DNA from: Magnetococcales bacterium | Lineage (GTDB): Bacteria; Pseudomonadota; Magnetococcia; Magnetococcales; DC0425bin3 | DNA length: 20,219 bases | Assembly: GCA_015229045.1 (NCBI GenBank) | Contig: JADGCJ010000053.1 | Coordinates: 1 to 20,219 of the forward strand | Direction: 5' to 3' | Part shown: positions 17,167 through 20,219 of the stretch, in pieces | Layout: every line of letters begins with the position of its first letter | Numbering within the stretch: position 1 is the stretch's first letter | Notes under the pieces: generated by a model | Databases searched by the model: none | The model's input: the letters and a program-made list of their open reading frames with translations, nothing else | Told to the model about the DNA's origin: nothing | Made by a program: the position numbers and the translations under genes

Positions 17167-17964
17167 ATGTCTCCCCCCCCTTTTCAGTTGGTCCTGAACG
17201 CCGATGATCTGGGCATTTCCCCCCAGGTCAACAGCGCGATCTTCGAACGGATGGCGCACGGCAAGATCACCTCCGCCACGCTTATGACGAATGGCCCCGC
17301 CGTGACGGAAGCTTTGCGGCTGCTTCGCCATTTCCCGAAGTGCTCTTTCGGCGTCCATCTCAATCTGACCTATCACCGACCGTTGACCCGAGCTCCCGAG
17401 CTGCAGCCGTTGCTGGACACGGAGGGATTCATGTCCGGTCGTGCCTGGCAAGTGAAGATGACCCCCCCATTGCGTCGGGCGATCTTCGATGAATGGTGTG
17501 CCCAGGTCGGAACTCTGCAAGCAGCAGGAACAGTCGTCAGCCATCTGGATTCGCACCACCACGTCCACTGCATCCCGGCTCTCTTTTCTCTGGTCAAGCG
17601 GCTGCAGCGCCGTTTCACCATCGATGCCGTCCGGTTGGGGCTGGAGGAGTATCCTGCTTCGCATTCCCCTGTCACGAGATCTCTCCCCTCTGCCCGCTGG
17701 CACCCCGTCCACCGCTTTCTTCCCGGGACCCGTGTCACTGATCGGTTCATGGCCCTGGAAAGTTTCGTTCGCAACCATGGATCTGGTTCTCCCCAACCAC
17801 TGGAAAGGAGATGGGAACTGATGACCCACCCTGGGGCTCCCCACGATCGGGACTCCCCCATCCTCGATTCCGACTGGGTGGCACAGTTGCCCTTTCCGGT
17901 CGATCGCATCAGTTACCACCAGCTTGGTTACCACCGACCCGGACGACCGCCTTTCACCACCTGA
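17167..17964 (+). CDS. ChbG/YdjC-family carbohydrate deacetylase
   Basis: A 265-residue cytosolic enzyme of the YdjC/ChbG family, which removes acetyl groups from N-acetylated sugars with a divalent metal. Diagnostic segments are LVLNADDLGIS near residue 8 (catalytic/metal Asp), FGVHLNLTYHRPL near 61, the metal motif VSHLDSHHHVHCIPAL near 123, and ELMTHPGAPHDRD near 217. An AAGGAGAAGGAG ribosome site precedes the ATG. Length is close to the family's usual 240-290. The substrate is unknown: hopanoid or cell-surface glycolipid biosynthesis are known settings for relatives, but no partner genes lie nearby. Divergent from the PilZ gene. Confidence 0.93.
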   Translation: MSPPPFQLVLNADDLGISPQVNSAIFERMAHGKITSATLMTNGPAVTEALRLLRHFPKCSFGVHLNLTYHRPLTRAPELQPLLDTEGFMSGRAWQVKMTPPLRRAIFDEWCAQVGTLQAAGTVVSHLDSHHHVHCIPALFSLVKRLQRRFTIDAVRLGLEEYPASHSPVTRSLPSARWHPVHRFLPGTRVTDRFMALESFVRNHGSGSPQPLERRWELMTHPGAPHDRDSPILDSDWVAQLPFPVDRISYHQLGYHRPGRPPFTT

Positions 17965-18304
17965 ATGATCGAGACCAACTCTCGGAAAACGCCAATCTCG
18001 AGTCGTTCTGCGACCAGTCTTGTGGCAAGGGCGACAGTATTTTCTATTGTTGGCGGAAATATTGCATAAGAGAGGGAACTTTTGTGCCCCCTGGCCAGCG
18101 AGTGAGCGGCGGGCGCTCCCCAGCATCACATGCGTTTGGGTCGAGTGAGAAGTTCCGATGGGACAGACCAGCAGGGACAGGATTCTTCGGCGAGGTTTCG
18201 TAACCTACTGGGAACAAAGAGATCAATGAGAGTCGGCGAGAATGAACCAGTCCAGCGCAGAGACGGAGAGCGGCCTCCCCGACTCTCTGATGGAGAAGAG
18301 AGCT
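17965..18304. other. Intergenic region after the deacetylase gene
   Basis: No convincing gene. A relatively AT-rich stretch at 18035-18075 (TATTTTCTATTGTTGGC ... ATTGCATAAGAG) may contain a promoter for the small ORF downstream. Confidence 0.4.
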
Positions 18305-18439
18305 ATGACACTGTGGCAGAACCTCAAACAGGCCGCCCTCACCAGTGGCGCACTACTGGTGGCTCTAGGTCTGACGGTCACTTTGGTCACTGTCGTCAAG
18401 ATTGCGTCGGCGGGCCTGCTCCCCTGGGCGGGCTATTAG
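18305..18439 (+). CDS. Putative small single-span membrane protein
   Basis: A 44-residue ORF, MTLWQNLKQAALTSGA followed by a long hydrophobic segment (LLVALGLTVTLVTVVKIASA) and the ending GLLPWAGY. GGAGAAGAG lies 5-9 bases upstream of this ATG, which favours it over the in-frame ATG at 18242 that would give 65 residues. One membrane helix and an amphipathic start fit a small membrane protein or type I toxin-like peptide, but no antisense RNA is evident. Function unknown. Confidence 0.45.
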   Translation: MTLWQNLKQAALTSGALLVALGLTVTLVTVVKIASAGLLPWAGY

Positions 18440-19123
18440 GGCGCAGGCAACACCCTCGGAACCGACCCATCAGGAACGCTCTGGGCGAAGCCGCCTGGGC
18501 CCCACCCCTGTTGGCAACCGAACGACAAGAAGACGCGAGGAACCCGGACACCCGGCTGCGACCGGGGGCAGCCGCAGGAAAGGACAACAGAGGAAACAGG
18601 AACGAGGCTAGAAACCGAGGATATGACGCTTGGAGACAGCCCGCTCAAGGCGCAGATATACAGAGAAACCGCCTGCCGGCCCCAGGGCACGGCGCTGTCG
18701 CCTCCTTTGCCCAACTCCTCTCAAACGCCCGAGGATCCAGGAGCGCCAGCCGAGACCGCCAGCAGCGCCTTTTCCATGAGAACCCGCACCCGAGTGACGA
18801 ACCAACAAGGTAGAAAGCTCCGTGAGCAGGGCCACTGATGCCTCCTTGCGAAGACCACCTCCCCTAACTGCGGGCGGAGGATAGACGCTTCGCCTCTTCG
18901 AGTCAAAGGTCTTTTCGGAGGCAAGGACGGGGACGGAGACCTGGCCTCCTGCTGCCTGACGGAAAACAATCCGCATCTCGTCAGAAGACGGCTCTTTAGT
19001 AAAAACAAGGAATTACATCCGATCCCCGAGATTCTCAGGGAGGCCTTCGAGACTGGGACCGATTCCACGGTTGTGTGGGCAGGTCCCGAATGCCCGGCCC
19101 CTCCCTTCGGCAATGTTGAATCA
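18440..19123. other. Region without a convincing gene
   Basis: Several long open frames occur on both strands but have weak starts and low-complexity Arg/Pro/Gly-rich products. One plus-strand frame (18623-18838, then open without a start from 18839 to 19525) reads in part like protein (HPIPEILREAFETGTDS). It has no credible start and runs antisense through the better-supported gene at 19124-19498. It may be a gene relic. Confidence 0.4.
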
Positions 19124-19498
19124 TCAGACATCCTTGACGAACCGCCAAAACCCGAAGAAAAATCCAGCAATCGCTGCGGCCCATGGGATCAATTGTTTCA
19201 TAACCTCGGCGAGCCCCTCCCCCTGGGTAGCCGTTCGCATCCCCTGGGTTTCCAGGCCTCGCAACCGAGAAAAGATCTCATCCAGGCTGCATTCGTGGCG
19301 ATCACGATCTCGTCCCAGCGGCAGAAGTTTCAGATCGATAACCTCCCTCAACGTTGCAATCAACCTGGCACCATCTTCGCGGCTGTTCTGTCGCAACTGA
19401 TCGAGATCACCCCGCATCTCGCTTCTGAATTCCTCCACAATCCTTCTGACGGCCAGAAGGCCATTGCACGATCCTTCGCTGTTGTGGCAATCTTCCAT
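19124..19498 (-). CDS. Small coiled-coil protein with a C-terminal membrane anchor
   Basis: A 124-residue product with an excellent ribosome site AAGGAG 6 bases before the ATG at 19498. Residues 15-85 are charged and helical (VRRIVEEFRSEMRGDLDQLR, REDGARLIATLREVIDL, SLDEIFSRLRGLE), suiting a coiled coil. Residues about 103-120 (LIPWAAAIAGFFFGFWRF) form a membrane helix, followed by VKDV. The layout recalls small phage-type or tail-anchored proteins such as XhlA-like lysis accessories, but no phage genes lie nearby and I do not claim that family. Function unknown. Confidence 0.65.
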   Translation of the reverse strand: MEDCHNSEGSCNGLLAVRRIVEEFRSEMRGDLDQLRQNSREDGARLIATLREVIDLKLLPLGRDRDRHECSLDEIFSRLRGLETQGMRTATQGEGLAEVMKQLIPWAAAIAGFFFGFWRFVKDV

Positions 19499-20048
19499 GA
19501 TCCACTCCTTGATGTTGTTTTATGAAAAAAGGACTTAAGGTGGACACTGTTTGTATTTCACATTTTTTTGCAATGCGTCAGGCCCGACAAGGCGAAATTC
19601 GGCTCAGACCGCCAAGGGCAGCAGGATGAATTGATCTATTATGGAAAACCATTGGATTTTTCAGACCATCTTCTGGAAGGCCTTTCCTGTCCATCAACAG
19701 GCAATCCAGACGATTAGATCGCTTAGTGAAACCGGACCGATACGGGGTAACGGACTATCAACTGCGAGACGATGGCCTGCTGACAAAAGACGGAATGGCT
19801 GGCACGGGGCGGGGAAAGGGAAAGGGCAAGACCACAGCGGATACAAAGAACCATTCTGGCGAAAACGTAACACAATATGAGGGGAAAGTCAATATCTTGT
19901 TTCTGGCGACAGGTGAAGAGAGGGGACTTGTTGGGGCCGATCTTGGCTTGGTCAGGCGACGGGGGCCGACCACGACGGACCACAACATATTCTTGCCGTC
20001 GTTACAGCCATTGATATTATTGAGGAATCCATAACAAAAGAGGCCGCC
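19499..20048. other. Region without a convincing gene
   Basis: It contains the upstream region of the minus-strand small gene, with an AT-rich patch (19540-19575) that may hold its promoter. Plus-strand open frames at 19641 and 19726 overlap in different frames, are Gly/Lys/Arg-rich and lack good ribosome sites. Nothing further is supported. Confidence 0.4.
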
Positions 20049-20162
20049 ATGGCAGGTGACCTCTCATCAAACGGCCATCAAACGGCGCTTGGCCCTATGC
20101 AAGAGAACACAAGACGCAAAAACACTTGGTGGCCTGACAATCATCCAGATACCAATAGCTGA
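20049..20162 (+). CDS. Possible 37-residue mini-ORF
   Basis: ATG in GGCCGCCATGGCA with AGAGG 5 bases upstream. It encodes MAGDLSSNGHQTALGPMQEN followed by TRRKNTWWPDNHPDTNS. It is hydrophilic with no motif. The same 13 bases, including ATGGCA, recur at the very end of the window. Coding status is doubtful. Confidence 0.2.
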   Translation: MAGDLSSNGHQTALGPMQENTRRKNTWWPDNHPDTNS

Positions 20163-20219
20163 AAGCACAGTAATTCCATCACACTCCAAGAGTGGTCCGT
20201 CAACCCGGCCGCCATGGCA

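Noticed and set aside
18130..18813. A 227-codon plus-strand open frame
   Set aside because: Product is Arg/Gly/Gln-rich low-complexity sequence, overlaps the better small membrane ORF in another frame, and lacks domain-like features.

Overview
The window is GC-rich bacterial chromosomal DNA, probably from a member of the Pseudomonadota. This rests on an umuD-umuC pair, a dnaK behind a sigma-32-type promoter, and CheW/CZB and PilZ proteins. I cannot name a genus with confidence.

Layout. (1) 1-510: the 3' end of an IS256-family insertion sequence. (2) 515-5160: a type I-C-like CRISPR array of 70 complete 32-bp repeats plus a 7-bp stub of a 71st, with 70 spacers of 33-36 bp and no cas genes in view. 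The array is cut at both ends: IS256 sequence sits where a leader is expected, and the trailer end stops inside a repeat at the junction with a decayed IS66 element. (3) 5161-6330: IS66 remnant on the minus strand with all three genes broken. (4) 6348-8463: solitary dnaK with a near-consensus heat-shock promoter and a 5' UTR hairpin. (5) 8769-11739: an XRE repressor and ImmA/IrrE metalloprotease pair with a palindromic candidate operator, followed on the same strand by umuD-umuC (translesion polymerase V). (6) 11736-14530: convergent membrane and helical-repeat genes of unknown role, with two copies of a diverged hairpin repeat family. (7) 14531-17964: a CheW protein split by a zinc-binding CZB domain, a small acidic protein, a YcgR-like PilZ protein and a ChbG/YdjC carbohydrate deacetylase. 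(8) 17965-20219: sparse DNA with small putative membrane proteins and no clear large gene.

How it fits together. The left third records defence history and IS decay. Spacers 4 and 19 differ at two positions inside the expected seed, and spacers 17, 22 and 35 share a sequence core, which suggests repeated sampling of related targets. The centre is stress-related: a chaperone, then a repressor/protease pair next to an error-prone polymerase. This arrangement suggests, but does not prove, that DNA-damage tolerance is controlled by regulator cleavage. The right third holds signal-transduction genes for chemotaxis and c-di-GMP, plus unassigned small genes. No wholly new multi-gene system is clear. 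The best leads are the seed-variant spacers, the covarying hairpin repeats, the XRE-ImmA-umuDC cluster and the split CheW-CZB protein.
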